From: CAIYYX01 sp035530135
GTDB lineage: Bacteria; Pseudomonadota; Gammaproteobacteria; Burkholderiales; Rhodocyclaceae
Reading direction: 5' to 3'
NCBI GenBank assembly: GCA_035530135.1
Contig: DATKVJ010000155.1
Span: 35,456 to 99,455 of the forward strand
DNA: 64,000 bases
Position 1 is the first letter of the stretch; each line of letters begins with the position of its first letter. Below, piece by piece: positions 22,539 to 31,082 of this stretch. Under the pieces are notes generated by a model, which was not told the origin of the DNA, did no database searches, and worked only from the letters and a program-made list of their open reading frames with translations. The position numbers were made by a program, and so were the translations under genes.

Positions 22539-23748
22539 GCACGGCGGCGATCGCGTCGGCGACGAAGTCGATGTTGTGAGAATTGATCGCGGCGACGCAG
22601 ATGCGGCCGGTGCTCAGGGCATAGATGCCGTAGTCTGCTCTCAGCCGCTCCACTTCGGCCGGGCTCAAGCCGGTGTAGGAGAACATGCCGCGCTGCTGGG
22701 TGATGAAGGAGAAATCCCGTTTCACCCCGCGTGCCTTCAGCTTGTCGGCTAAGCCCTGACGCATCGCGCGGATGCGGCTGCGCATGCCGGCGAGTTCTGC
22801 TTCCCACATCTGGCGCAATTCAGGATTGCCGAGCACCGTGGCGACCACCGCGCCGCCGTGGGTCGGCGGGTTCGAGTAATTGGTGCGCACCACGCGCTTG
22901 ACCTGGGACATTACGCGCGCCGTCTCTTCCCTATCCCGGGTTATCAGCGACAAGGCGCCGACGCGCTCGCCATAGAGAGAGAAGGATTTAGAGAAGGAAC
23001 TGGAGACGAAGAAGGTCAGGCCGGAATCGGCGAACAGCCGCGCCGCCAGCGCATCCGCCTCGATGCCCTCGGCGAAGCCCTGGTAGGCCATGTCGAGGAA
23101 GGCGACCAGGCCGCGCGCGCGCACCGCCTCGATCACCTCACGCCATTGCGTTTCGGTCAGGTCGGCGCCGGTGGGATTGTGGCAGCAGGCGTGCAGCACG
23201 ACGATCGAGCCGGCGGCCATGCCGTCGAGCTTGGCGCTCATCGCCGCGAAATTCACACCCCGAGTCGCGGCGTCGTAGTAGGGATAACTCTCCACCGGGA
23301 AGCCGGCAGCCTCGAACAGCGCGAGATGGTTTTCCCAGCTCGGGTCGCTGATGAAAACCGTCGCCGCCGGAAACAGGCGCTTCAGGTAATCGGCGCCGAC
23401 CCTCAGGGCGCCGGTGCCGCCCAGGGTCTCGATGGTCACCAGGCGGCCATCTGTGATCAGGGGCGAGGTCGGGCCGAAAAGCAGCTTTTGCACCGCCTGA
23501 TTGTAGGCGGCGAGGCCCTCGATCGGCTGGTAGGCGCGCGGCTGCAGGGCCTCCAGTCGCGCCCTCTCTGCCCGCTTAACGGAATCGAGCAGCGGCACCT
23601 TACCGTTGTCGTCATAATAGACGCCGACGCCGAGATTGACCTTGTTCGGCCGGGTGTCGGCGTTGTAGGCCTCGGTCAGGCCGAAGATCGGGTCGCGCGG
23701 GGCCATCTCGACCGAGGCGAATAGGGAAGAAATCGTTGAAGAGCTCAT
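22528..23748 (-). CDS. Aspartate/aromatic amino acid aminotransferase
   Basis: 406 residues from the ATG at 23748, which has GGAG 8 bp upstream; a GTG 6 bp further up is less likely. Fold-type I PLP enzyme of the AspC/TyrB subgroup: PRDPIFGLTEAYNADTRPNK, HACCHNPTGADLT, FLDMAYQGFAEG, and the PLP-lysine motif SSSFSKSFSLYGERVGAL (about 245-262). It transfers amino groups between aspartate or aromatic amino acids and 2-oxoglutarate. Substrate preference (AspC or TyrB) cannot be settled, so no symbol is given. Divergent from uvrB across a 140-bp gap with three TAACCGCG repeats. Confidence 0.92.
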   Translation of the reverse strand: MSSSTISSLFASVEMAPRDPIFGLTEAYNADTRPNKVNLGVGVYYDDNGKVPLLDSVKRAERARLEALQPRAYQPIEGLAAYNQAVQKLLFGPTSPLITDGRLVTIETLGGTGALRVGADYLKRLFPAATVFISDPSWENHLALFEAAGFPVESYPYYDAATRGVNFAAMSAKLDGMAAGSIVVLHACCHNPTGADLTETQWREVIEAVRARGLVAFLDMAYQGFAEGIEADALAARLFADSGLTFFVSSSFSKSFSLYGERVGALSLITRDREETARVMSQVKRVVRTNYSNPPTHGGAVVATVLGNPELRQMWEAELAGMRSRIRAMRQGLADKLKARGVKRDFSFITQQRGMFSYTGLSPAEVERLRADYGIYALSTGRICVAAINSHNIDFVADAIAAVLKD

Positions 23749-23803
23749 ATACACTCCAGGGTTGGCCGCGTGGGCTAGCTACGCTCGATTGCGCAGCGCA
23801 ATA

Positions 23804-23878
23804 TTTTAACCGCGTTTTAACCGCGAATGCGGGGATGAGGTGACATCATGCATAGCAGCGACGCCCGGCGTAACCGCG
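23804..23878. repeat. Three TAACCGCG repeats in the aminotransferase-uvrB divergent region
   Basis: Two perfect tandem copies of TTTTAACCGCG stand head to tail at 23804-23814 and 23815-23825, and the core TAACCGCG recurs at 23871-23878, just before uvrB. The 11-bp period places the tandem copies on the same face of the helix. This looks like an operator cluster, but the binding protein is unknown. I see no LexA-type site. Confidence 0.5.
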
Positions 23879-23888
23879 CGGCGGGGAA

Positions 23889-25946
23889 ATGAACTTGTCA
23901 GATCCCATCGCTTTCCCTGACAGCCCGTTCCGCCTGCATCAGCCGTTTGCCCCGGCCGGCGACCAGCCCGAGGCGATCACCAAACTGACCGAAGGTGTCG
24001 AAGACGGCCTGATGTACCAGACCCTGCTCGGCGTCACCGGCTCCGGCAAGACCTTCACCATGGCTAACGTCATCGCCAGAACCGGGCGGCCGGCGCTGGT
24101 GCTGGCACCGAACAAAACGCTGGCGGCGCAACTGTATGCCGAATTCCGCGAGTTCTTCCCGGATAACGCCGTCGAATACTTCGTCTCCTATTACGATTAT
24201 TACCAGCCCGAGGCCTACGTGCCGTCGCGCGACCTGTTCATCGAAAAGGATTCGAGCATCAACGAGCAGATCGAGCAGATGCGCCTGTCCGCCACCAAGT
24301 CGCTGCTGGAGCGCCGGGACTGCGTCATCGTCGCCACCGTCTCGGCGATCTACGGCATCGGCGACCCGGTCGACTACCACAGCATGATCCTGCATCTACG
24401 CCAGGGCGAGAAGCTCGCCCAGCGCGACGTCATCCGGCGCCTGACCGAGATGCAGTACCAGCGCAACGACATCGACTTCGACCGCGGCGTCTATCGGGTG
24501 CGCGGCGACGTCATCGACGTGTTTCCGGCCGAGAACGCCGAACACGCGATCCGCATCACCCTGTTCGACGACGAGATCGAGTCGCTGCTCTTGTTCGATC
24601 CGCTCACCGGCCGGGGCAAGCAGAAGCTCGCGCGCTTCACCGTCTACCCGTCCAGCCATTACGTCACGCCGCGCGCCACCGTGTTGCGGGCGGTCGAGAA
24701 GATCAAGGCGGAGTTGCGTGAGCGCATCGAGTTCTTCCAGCACAATCAGAAGCTGGTCGAGTGCCAGCGCATCGAGCAGCGCACCCGCTTCGATCTGGAG
24801 ATGCTCGAACAACTCGGCTTCTGCAAGGGCATCGAGAACTACTCGCGCCATCTGTCAGGACGGCAGCCGGGTGAGCCGCCACCGACCCTGATCGACTACC
24901 TGCCGCCGCGCTCGCTGCTGTTCATCGACGAGAGCCACGTCACCATTCCCCAGGTCGGCGGCATGTACAAGGGCGACCGCTCACGCAAGGAGAACCTGGT
25001 CGATTACGGCTTCCGCCTGCCCTCGGCGCTGGACAACCGGCCACTGCGCTTCGACGAGTTCGAGAAGCTGATGCCGCAGACGGTGTTCGTTTCGGCCACG
25101 CCGGCCAACTACGAAGCTTTGCATCAGGCCCAGGTGGTGGAGCAGGTGGTGCGTCCGACGGGTCTGGTCGATCCGGCGCTGGAGATCCGGCCGGCGGGCA
25201 CTCAGGTCGATGACCTGCTGGCCGAGGTCAAGCGGCGCGTGGCCAAGGGCGAGCGCGTCCTGGTGACCACCCTGACCAAGCGTCTGGCCGAGCAACTGAC
25301 CGAGTTCTACGCCGACAACGGCATCAAGGTGCGCTACCTGCATTCCGACATCGAGACCGTCGAACGGGTCGAGATCATCCGCGACCTGCGCCTTGGGGTA
25401 TTCGACGTCCTGGTCGGCATCAACCTGCTGCGCGAGGGCCTGGACATCCCCGAGGTTTCGCTGGTGGCGATTCTGGACGCCGACAAGGAGGGCTTCCTGC
25501 GCTCCGAGCGGGCGCTGATCCAGACCATCGGGCGCGCCGCGCGCCACATCAACGGCACGGCCATCCTCTACGCCGACCGCGTCACCGATTCGATGCGCCG
25601 GGCGATCGCCGAGACCGACCGGCGCCGTGCCAAGCAACTCGCCCACAACGAGGCGAACGGCATCGTCCCGCAGGGGGTGAAGAAGCGCATCAGGGACATG
25701 ATCGAGAACGCCTACGACAGCGAAGAGGCCGGACGCGAACTCAAGGCTGCGAGCGAAGCGGCGCATTACGACGCGATGAGCGCCAAGGAGCTGGCCAGAG
25801 CGATCAAGCGGCTGGAGAAGGCGATGCAGGAGCACGCCCGGAATCTCGAGTTCGAACAGGCCGCTGCGGCCCGCGACGAACTCTTCCGCCTGCGTCGGCA
25901 GGCCTTCGGTGCCGATCCCCACGAGCCGGCGGAACCCGGCGGCTGA
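23889..25946 (+). CDS. uvrB: UvrABC excinuclease subunit B
   Basis: 685 residues, standard length. UvrB verifies DNA damage delivered by UvrA and recruits UvrC. Walker A is GVTGSGKTFTMA (about 48-59); the beta-hairpin region holds YYDYYQPEAYVP; helicase motifs include FIDESHVT, FVSATPANYE, LREGLDIPEVSLV and QTIGRAARH. The C-terminal UVR domain (ELARAIKRLEKAMQEHARN, about 638-656) contacts UvrC. No SOS box is apparent upstream. uvrC lies 29 kb away in this window. Confidence 0.98.
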   Translation: MNLSDPIAFPDSPFRLHQPFAPAGDQPEAITKLTEGVEDGLMYQTLLGVTGSGKTFTMANVIARTGRPALVLAPNKTLAAQLYAEFREFFPDNAVEYFVSYYDYYQPEAYVPSRDLFIEKDSSINEQIEQMRLSATKSLLERRDCVIVATVSAIYGIGDPVDYHSMILHLRQGEKLAQRDVIRRLTEMQYQRNDIDFDRGVYRVRGDVIDVFPAENAEHAIRITLFDDEIESLLLFDPLTGRGKQKLARFTVYPSSHYVTPRATVLRAVEKIKAELRERIEFFQHNQKLVECQRIEQRTRFDLEMLEQLGFCKGIENYSRHLSGRQPGEPPPTLIDYLPPRSLLFIDESHVTIPQVGGMYKGDRSRKENLVDYGFRLPSALDNRPLRFDEFEKLMPQTVFVSATPANYEALHQAQVVEQVVRPTGLVDPALEIRPAGTQVDDLLAEVKRRVAKGERVLVTTLTKRLAEQLTEFYADNGIKVRYLHSDIETVERVEIIRDLRLGVFDVLVGINLLREGLDIPEVSLVAILDADKEGFLRSERALIQTIGRAARHINGTAILYADRVTDSMRRAIAETDRRRAKQLAHNEANGIVPQGVKKRIRDMIENAYDSEEAGRELKAASEAAHYDAMSAKELARAIKRLEKAMQEHARNLEFEQAAAARDELFRLRRQAFGADPHEPAEPGG

Positions 25947-25951
25947 AAACG

Positions 25952-25983
25952 GGGGCACGGACGCGATGCCGCGTCCGTGCCCC
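25952..25983 (-). terminator. Strong hairpin terminator between convergent uvrB and rne
   Basis: A perfect 14-bp stem, GGGGCACGGACGCG (25952-25965) with CGCGTCCGTGCCCC (25970-25983), closes on the loop ATGC. On the minus strand it is followed by CGTTTTC, fitting a rho-independent terminator for rne. On the plus strand no T run follows, so action on uvrB is less certain. Confidence 0.8.
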
Positions 25984-25988
25984 GGAAC

Positions 25989-28661
25989 TTACAGCGGGCG
26001 ACTGTCGTGCTTGGTTTCGACGATCTGCAACGGCTCGTTGGCGATCACCGGCGCCGGGCGTGGCTTGCGTCCGAGCCGCGTCGCGGGCTGAGCGGTCTCG
26101 ACCTGCAGGCGTTGCTTGTCGCTGCTGGTCTCGATCAGTTGTAGACCAGCTTGCTGCAATGACGCCGACAAGTCTGCCGGCGGTTCCTCCGCCTGAACGA
26201 CGGGTGCCGGTTGCGCTGCCACGGCGACTGGTTTCGGCTGCTCTACCGCGGCGGCCGGCGGCGGCTCCACCGTCACGAGTGCATGCAGGGCCGGTTCCAT
26301 GCTCACCGGTAGCTGTTGGACAACGGGGGCCGGGGCGGCGGCCTCAACAGGCGCCGCAGGCAAGGCGAGGTGTGCTGCCGAGACGAATTCCGGCGCCTGG
26401 ACGACTGCTGCCTCAGCCATTGAGGTCGGCTGTTCCGGCATCTCGACTTCGGTTGCTGCGACTGAGGCAACAGCGGCCTCGGCTGTGACAGCTTCCACTT
26501 CCTCGCCCGGACGTCGTTCGCGCCGGCCACCGCGCCTGCCGCGACGGGCCCGCTGCCCTTCCTCGGGTGCGACCTCGGCACCAGGCGCGGCAACGTCCGC
26601 CGCTTCCTGGATCGCGGGCGCCGGTTCGACCGGCTTTTGGCGCGCGGCGCGCGGCTGACGCGGTTCGCGCGGCTCCCTGGGCTCTCTCGGTTCGCCGGCG
26701 GGGCGCTCTTCGCGCTTTTCGGGGCGCTCGCCGCGACCACGGCGCGGCTCGCGTGGGGCGGTCTCGTCTCTCTCGGTCTTTTCACTGCGCTCGGGCTTGA
26801 CCGGCTGCTGCTGGGATTCCGTCCGTTGCGGGCGCTCGCTGCGAGTGCCCTCGCGCCGGGTCCTGCCGCCGCGTCGCCCCTCGCTGCGGGCCTCGCGCTG
26901 CGGCGGCCGTTCGGCCTTGCTCTCCGCGGCAGCGGGAGCCTCTGTCTTGCCGGAGAACCAGGAGAGGATGGTCGCCAGGATGCCACGCGTTTCAGCCTTG
27001 GGTGTCGCCGGCGGCGCCGCCTTGGCCTTGGGCTCGACGATCGGCGCCGGTTGCCCCAGGGCGATGCCCTTGACCGCGGCTTCCTGGCGCGCCGGCTTCG
27101 CTTCGGTCTGCGCCGAGGGCGGCGTGTAGCTCTCCTCGGCGGGCATCTCGACCATCTTGTAGCTCGGCAGGGAAACCTCTTCCAGGTTGAGCTGGTCGTG
27201 GCGCAGGCGGACGATCTGGTGCTGCGGCGTCTCGAGGTGGATGTTCGGAATCAGCACCAGGTTGACCTTGTGGCGCATCTCTATCTTCGCAATATCGACG
27301 CGTTTCTCGTTCAGCAGGAAGGTGGCGACATCGACCGGCACCTGGCAGTGCAGTGCGCCGGTGTTCTCCTTCATCGCTTCCTCCTCGAGGATGCGCAGGA
27401 TGTGCAGCGCCGAGGATTCGGTGCTGCGGATATGGCCGGTGCCGCTGCAGCGCGGGCAGGGGATGTAGCTGGTCTCGGCCAGCGCCGGGCGCAGCCGCTG
27501 GCGCGACAGTTCGAGCAGGCCGAAGCGGCTGATCTTGCCGGTCTGGACCCGGGCGCGGTCGAAATGCAGGGCGTCGCGCAGCCGGTTCTCGACCTCGCGT
27601 TGGTTGCGCGCACTCTCCATGTCGATGAAGTCGATGACGATCAGGCCGCCCAGGTCGCGCAGCCGCAATTGGCGCGCGGTCTCGTCGGCCGCTTCAAGGT
27701 TGGTCTTGAACGCGGTTTCCTCGATGTCGGCGCCCTTGGTGGCGCGCCCGGAGTTGACGTCCACCGAGACCAGCGCCTCGGTGTGGTCGATAACGATGGC
27801 GCCGCCCGAGGGCAGGGTGACTTGGCGCGAGTAAGCCGACTCGATCTGGTGCTCGATCTGGAAGCGCGAGAACAGCGGCACGTCGTCGCTATAGCGCTTG
27901 ACCCGGGCGACGTTGCCCGGCATCACATGCGCCATGAACTGCTGCGCCTGCTCGAAAACGTCGTCGGTGTCGATCAGGATCTCGCCGATGTCAGGCGTGA
28001 AGTAGTCGCGTATCGCGCGGATCACCAAGCTCGATTCCTGGTAGATCAGGAAGGCGCCCTTTTGCGAATTGGCGGCGCCTTCGATCGCGCCCCAGAGCTG
28101 CAGCAGGTAGTTGAGATCCCACTGCAGTTCCTCGTAGCTGCGGCCGATGCCGGCGGTACGCGCGATCAGGCTGGTGCTCGCCGGCACTTCGAGCCGGTCC
28201 ATGATCTCGCGCAGCTCCTGGCGGTCTTCGCCCTCGACGCGCCTTGATACGCCGCCGCCGCGCGGGTTGTTGGGCATCAGCACGAGGTAGCGGCCGGCCA
28301 GCGAAATGAAGGTGGTCAGCGCCGCGCCCTTGTTGCCGCGCTCGTCCTTGTCCACCTGGACGATCAACTCCTGGCCGACGCGCAGCGCGTCCTGGATGCG
28401 GGCCTTGCCCGGTTCCCCTTCGGATTTGAAATAGGTGCGCGCGACCTCCTTAAACGGCAGGAAACCGTGACGCTCCGCGCCGTACTCGACGAAGGCGGCC
28501 TCGAGACTGGGCTCGATGCGGGTGATGACCGCCTTGTAGATGTTGCCCTTGCGTTGTTCCTTGGTGGCCGATTCGATGTCCAGGTCAACCAGCTTCTGAC
28601 CATCGACGATCGCGACGCGGAGTTCCTCGGCCTGCGTCGCATTGAACAGCATGCGTTTCAT
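25989..28661 (-). CDS. rne: Ribonuclease E
   Basis: 890 residues. The N-terminal catalytic half (about 1-420) contains the S1 domain (RKGNIYKAVITRIEPSLEAAFVEYG in kind), the active-site block VDVNSGRATKGADIEETAFK, DLGGLIVIDFIDM, and the zinc-link CPRCSGTGHIR. The C-terminal half (about 520-870) is low-complexity: Arg/Glu/Pro-rich then Ala/Pro/Val-rich, as in degradosome-scaffold tails. It ends with a short conserved-looking motif LQIVETKHDSRPL. RNase E initiates mRNA decay and processes rRNA and tRNA. GGGAG precedes the ATG. A 472-bp gap upstream likely includes an autoregulatory leader. Confidence 0.97.
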   Translation of the reverse strand: MKRMLFNATQAEELRVAIVDGQKLVDLDIESATKEQRKGNIYKAVITRIEPSLEAAFVEYGAERHGFLPFKEVARTYFKSEGEPGKARIQDALRVGQELIVQVDKDERGNKGAALTTFISLAGRYLVLMPNNPRGGGVSRRVEGEDRQELREIMDRLEVPASTSLIARTAGIGRSYEELQWDLNYLLQLWGAIEGAANSQKGAFLIYQESSLVIRAIRDYFTPDIGEILIDTDDVFEQAQQFMAHVMPGNVARVKRYSDDVPLFSRFQIEHQIESAYSRQVTLPSGGAIVIDHTEALVSVDVNSGRATKGADIEETAFKTNLEAADETARQLRLRDLGGLIVIDFIDMESARNQREVENRLRDALHFDRARVQTGKISRFGLLELSRQRLRPALAETSYIPCPRCSGTGHIRSTESSALHILRILEEEAMKENTGALHCQVPVDVATFLLNEKRVDIAKIEMRHKVNLVLIPNIHLETPQHQIVRLRHDQLNLEEVSLPSYKMVEMPAEESYTPPSAQTEAKPARQEAAVKGIALGQPAPIVEPKAKAAPPATPKAETRGILATILSWFSGKTEAPAAAESKAERPPQREARSEGRRGGRTRREGTRSERPQRTESQQQPVKPERSEKTERDETAPREPRRGRGERPEKREERPAGEPREPREPREPRQPRAARQKPVEPAPAIQEAADVAAPGAEVAPEEGQRARRGRRGGRRERRPGEEVEAVTAEAAVASVAATEVEMPEQPTSMAEAAVVQAPEFVSAAHLALPAAPVEAAAPAPVVQQLPVSMEPALHALVTVEPPPAAAVEQPKPVAVAAQPAPVVQAEEPPADLSASLQQAGLQLIETSSDKQRLQVETAQPATRLGRKPRPAPVIANEPLQIVETKHDSRPL

Positions 28662-29133
28662 CTATGTGCTCCCGCGCGCACGGCACGGGCACGACGAACC
28701 TACGCCCGGTTGGGCGACAACACTCAGTATTGATGGATCACGGTCATAGTGAGGTTCTCGGGCAAACTAGGGTCAGCTTCGTCTTCTTCAAGCTTGCTCC
28801 GAGGCTTGCGGCGAACCGCCGTCTCGGAGCCCGGTATTCATGCGGTGCTCTGTGCGCGCAAATCAAGTACCATCGCTGCTTCGGGTGAGCGAGAAAACCT
28901 GTGGCGTCTGCTGCGCGGGCTGGGCCGGGGGCTCGGCGGCTCGGGAAGCTCCCGGACTGCGGGAACCCGGCGATCGATGCCTTGGGCCGACGCCTGCTCA
29001 ATGCCCGGTACGATACGCTTGAATAGATGTGCTAAGCGGGTACCGGCAACGTCCCTGGCGCGCCGCCGACGTCGCTTCGGACCGCCGGGCACGCTTGCCG
29101 CGGGACGGCAAACTGGAAAACAGTATATTGCAA
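28662..29133 (-). promoter_or_regulatory. Intergenic region with probable long rne 5' leader
   Basis: This 472-bp gap between rne and divergent rluC has no credible gene. It contains several stem-loops, of which the best is at 28797-28829. In E. coli, rne has a leader of about 360 nt through which RNase E controls its own mRNA; a similar arrangement is plausible here but no promoter could be fixed with confidence. Confidence 0.45.
28797..28829 (-). other. Stem-loop in the rne leader
   Basis: CTCCGAG (28797-28803) pairs with CTCGGAG (28823-28829), and inside GCGG (28808-28811) can pair with CCGC (28816-28819) across CGAA. It lies about 135 nt upstream of the rne start. By analogy it could be the recognition hairpin for RNase E autoregulation; that is inference from position only. 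Confidence 0.4.
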
Positions 29134-30111
29134 ATGAATGGCTTAAGCAAAGATTCCGCGACATGGCTGGAAGTGGGCGAGGAGGCGGCTGGCCAGCGCA
29201 TCGACAATTTTCTGCTGCGCGTCTGCAAGGGCGTGCCGAAGAGCCATGTCTATCGCATCCTGAGGAGCGGCGAGGTGCGGGTCAACAAGGGCCGCATTGG
29301 CCCGGAATACCGCCTCAACATCGGCGACGCCGTGCGCGTGCCGCCGATCCGAGTCTCCGAGCGGCCGCTCCAGGCGCTCGTCCCGGCGCGCGAGTTCGCC
29401 GTCGTTTTCGAGGACGAGGCGCTGTTGGTGGTCGACAAGCCGGCGGGCGTCGCCGTCCACGGCGGCAGCGGCGTCAGTTTCGGGGTCATCGAGCAACTGC
29501 GCCGGCAGCGCCCAGAGGCGCGTTTCCTGGAACTCGCCCATCGGCTGGACCGTGAGACCTCAGGCCTGCTGATCCTCGCCAAGAAGCGCGCCGCCCTGAC
29601 CCGACTGCACGACATGTTCCGCGACGGGGCGATCCACAAGCGCTACTTGGCCCTGATCCGGGGGCGCTGGCAGAATCCGATGCAGCACGTGCGGCTGCCG
29701 CTGCTAAAATACTTAACCGCCGAGGGCGAGCGGCGCGTCAGCGTCTCTGACCAGGGCAAGGAGGCACACAGCATAGTCAGGCTCCTGGCGCGCTGGGAGA
29801 ATTTCAGCTTGGTCGAGGTGGAACTGAAAACCGGACGCACCCACCAGATCCGCGTGCATCTGGCGCACCTGGGTTTTCCGCTGGCGGGCGACGACAAGTA
29901 CGGTGACTTTCCGGCGAACCGGGATCTGGCCCGGGCCGGCCTGAAGCGCATGTTCCTGCACGCGGCGAGTCTGTCCTTCAGCCACCCCTTGACCGCGCGG
30001 GAGATCTCGCTGAGAGCCCCGCTACCGCCGGAGCTGCGCGATTTCCTCGTCCGGCTGGCGAATGCCGAGAAACGGGATTACGGCGACGGGAGCGCGCTTG
30101 AATCGCTTTGA
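29134..30111 (+). CDS. rluC: 23S rRNA pseudouridine synthase RluC
   Basis: 325 residues. An N-terminal S4 domain (GQRIDNFLLRVCKGVPKSHV, about 16-35) is followed by the RluA-type catalytic domain with HRLDRETSGLLILAKK (catalytic Asp). Late motifs TGRTHQIRVHLAHLGFPLAGD are typical. RluC makes pseudouridines at three sites in helix 80-90 region of 23S rRNA in E. coli; an rne neighbour, divergent, is the usual context. The ATG at 29134 lacks a ribosome site and lies 4 bp after a TATATT, so a leaderless or differently started message is possible. A GTG at 29029 adds unconserved residues. Confidence 0.9.
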   Translation: MNGLSKDSATWLEVGEEAAGQRIDNFLLRVCKGVPKSHVYRILRSGEVRVNKGRIGPEYRLNIGDAVRVPPIRVSERPLQALVPAREFAVVFEDEALLVVDKPAGVAVHGGSGVSFGVIEQLRRQRPEARFLELAHRLDRETSGLLILAKKRAALTRLHDMFRDGAIHKRYLALIRGRWQNPMQHVRLPLLKYLTAEGERRVSVSDQGKEAHSIVRLLARWENFSLVEVELKTGRTHQIRVHLAHLGFPLAGDDKYGDFPANRDLARAGLKRMFLHAASLSFSHPLTAREISLRAPLPPELRDFLVRLANAEKRDYGDGSALESL

Positions 30112-30751
30112 ACTGATCGTATTCGACTGGGACGGCACCCTGATGGACTCGGCTGGCGCCATCGTCGCCGCGATCCAGGCGGCCTGCAGGGATCTCGACG
30201 TAGAGCCGCCCTCTGACGCGCGGGCGCGCCACATCATCGGCCTGGGCCTGAACGATGCGCTGGCCAATGCCCTGCCCGATCTTCAGCCGGCGCGCTATCG
30301 CGCCTTGGCGGAGCGCTACCGTTACCACTACCTGGCCGGGGACGGCGAGTTGAGCCTGTTCGAGGGCATCGAGGCGCTGGTGGCCGGACTGGCGGCATCG
30401 GGCCATCGGCTGGGCGTGGCCACCGGCAAGAGCCGCAACGGGCTCGACCGGGCGCTGGCCGCGAGCGGTCTGGCCGGGTGTTTCCAAGCCACGCGCTGCG
30501 CCGACGAATGCCACTCCAAGCCGCATCCGCAGATGCTCCATGAGCTGATGGACGAGTTTGCCGTGCCGGCCGCTCGGACGCTGATGATCGGCGACACCAC
30601 GCACGACCTTAAAATGGCGCAAAACGCCGGCGTCGGCGCCTTGGCCGTGGCTTACGGCGCCCACCCGCGCGCGGAGCTGGTGGCCGAACAGCCACTGTAT
30701 TGCGCCGGCAGCGTCGCCGAACTGCAGGCATGGCTGTCCCGACACGCCTGA
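30098..30751 (+). CDS. HAD-superfamily phosphatase (phosphoglycolate phosphatase-like)
   Basis: 217 residues from a TTG at 30098, chosen because GGGAG lies 6 bp upstream; an ATG at 30062 would add 12 unconserved residues. HAD motif I is FDWDGTLMDS near the N-terminus, motif II is GVATGKS, motif III uses K of SKPHPQM, and motif IV is MIGDTTHDLKMA. This subgroup lies beside rluC in many Betaproteobacteria. The substrate is unknown. The start overlaps the end of rluC by 14 bp and the end overlaps the Rieske gene, so the three are probably coupled. Confidence 0.88.
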   Translation: MNRFELIVFDWDGTLMDSAGAIVAAIQAACRDLDVEPPSDARARHIIGLGLNDALANALPDLQPARYRALAERYRYHYLAGDGELSLFEGIEALVAGLAASGHRLGVATGKSRNGLDRALAASGLAGCFQATRCADECHSKPHPQMLHELMDEFAVPAARTLMIGDTTHDLKMAQNAGVGALAVAYGAHPRAELVAEQPLYCAGSVAELQAWLSRHA

Positions 30752-31077
30752 TCTGCAGCGGCGGGGAATTGGTCGAGGGCGGCCGTGGCGTGCGCTTTGA
30801 CATCGAGCGCCATGGCGTCACCGAACCCTGCTTCGTCGTCCGTTACCGCGGCGAGGTGCGCGCCTTCCTGAATCGTTGCGGTCATATGCCGGTCGAGCTG
30901 GACTGGCAGCCAGGCGAGTTTTTCGATGCTTCCGGTTTATACTTGATTTGCGCGACGCATGGCGCACTCTACGCCCCCGCAGACGGTCGCTGTCTCCACG
31001 GGCGGTGCAACGGCAAGGGATTGCAGCCCCTCGCCGTATGTGAAATCGATGGACAGATCTTTTTGAAAGAAACATAG
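30730..31077 (+). CDS. Rieske [2Fe-2S] protein
   Basis: 115 residues from the ATG at 30730, which overlaps the HAD gene by 22 bp. The Rieske cluster ligands are in CGHMPVELDWQ (C-x-H) and CATHGALYAP (C-x-x-H), with GRCLHGRCNGKGLQPL after. It has no oxygenase catalytic domain, membrane anchor or signal, so it is a stand-alone ferredoxin-like electron carrier. Partner is unknown. The following S49 peptidase gene starts 5 bp later, giving an rluC-HAD-Rieske-S49 operon common in Betaproteobacteria. Confidence 0.88.
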   Translation: MAVPTRLICSGGELVEGGRGVRFDIERHGVTEPCFVVRYRGEVRAFLNRCGHMPVELDWQPGEFFDASGLYLICATHGALYAPADGRCLHGRCNGKGLQPLAVCEIDGQIFLKET

Positions 31078-31082
31078 CCGCG

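Noticed and set aside
23755..23888. SOS/LexA box for uvrB
   Set aside because: I looked for CTG-N10-CAG on both strands and found none; the repeats here are of another type.
26637..28247. Large plus-strand frame opposite rne
   Set aside because: Shadow of RNase E; the plus-strand text lacks any recognisable domain, while the minus strand gives a complete RNase E.
29029..29133. GTG start adding 35 residues to RluC
   Set aside because: The extra residues are Arg-rich and unlike the family; S4 domain homology begins just after the ATG at 29134.
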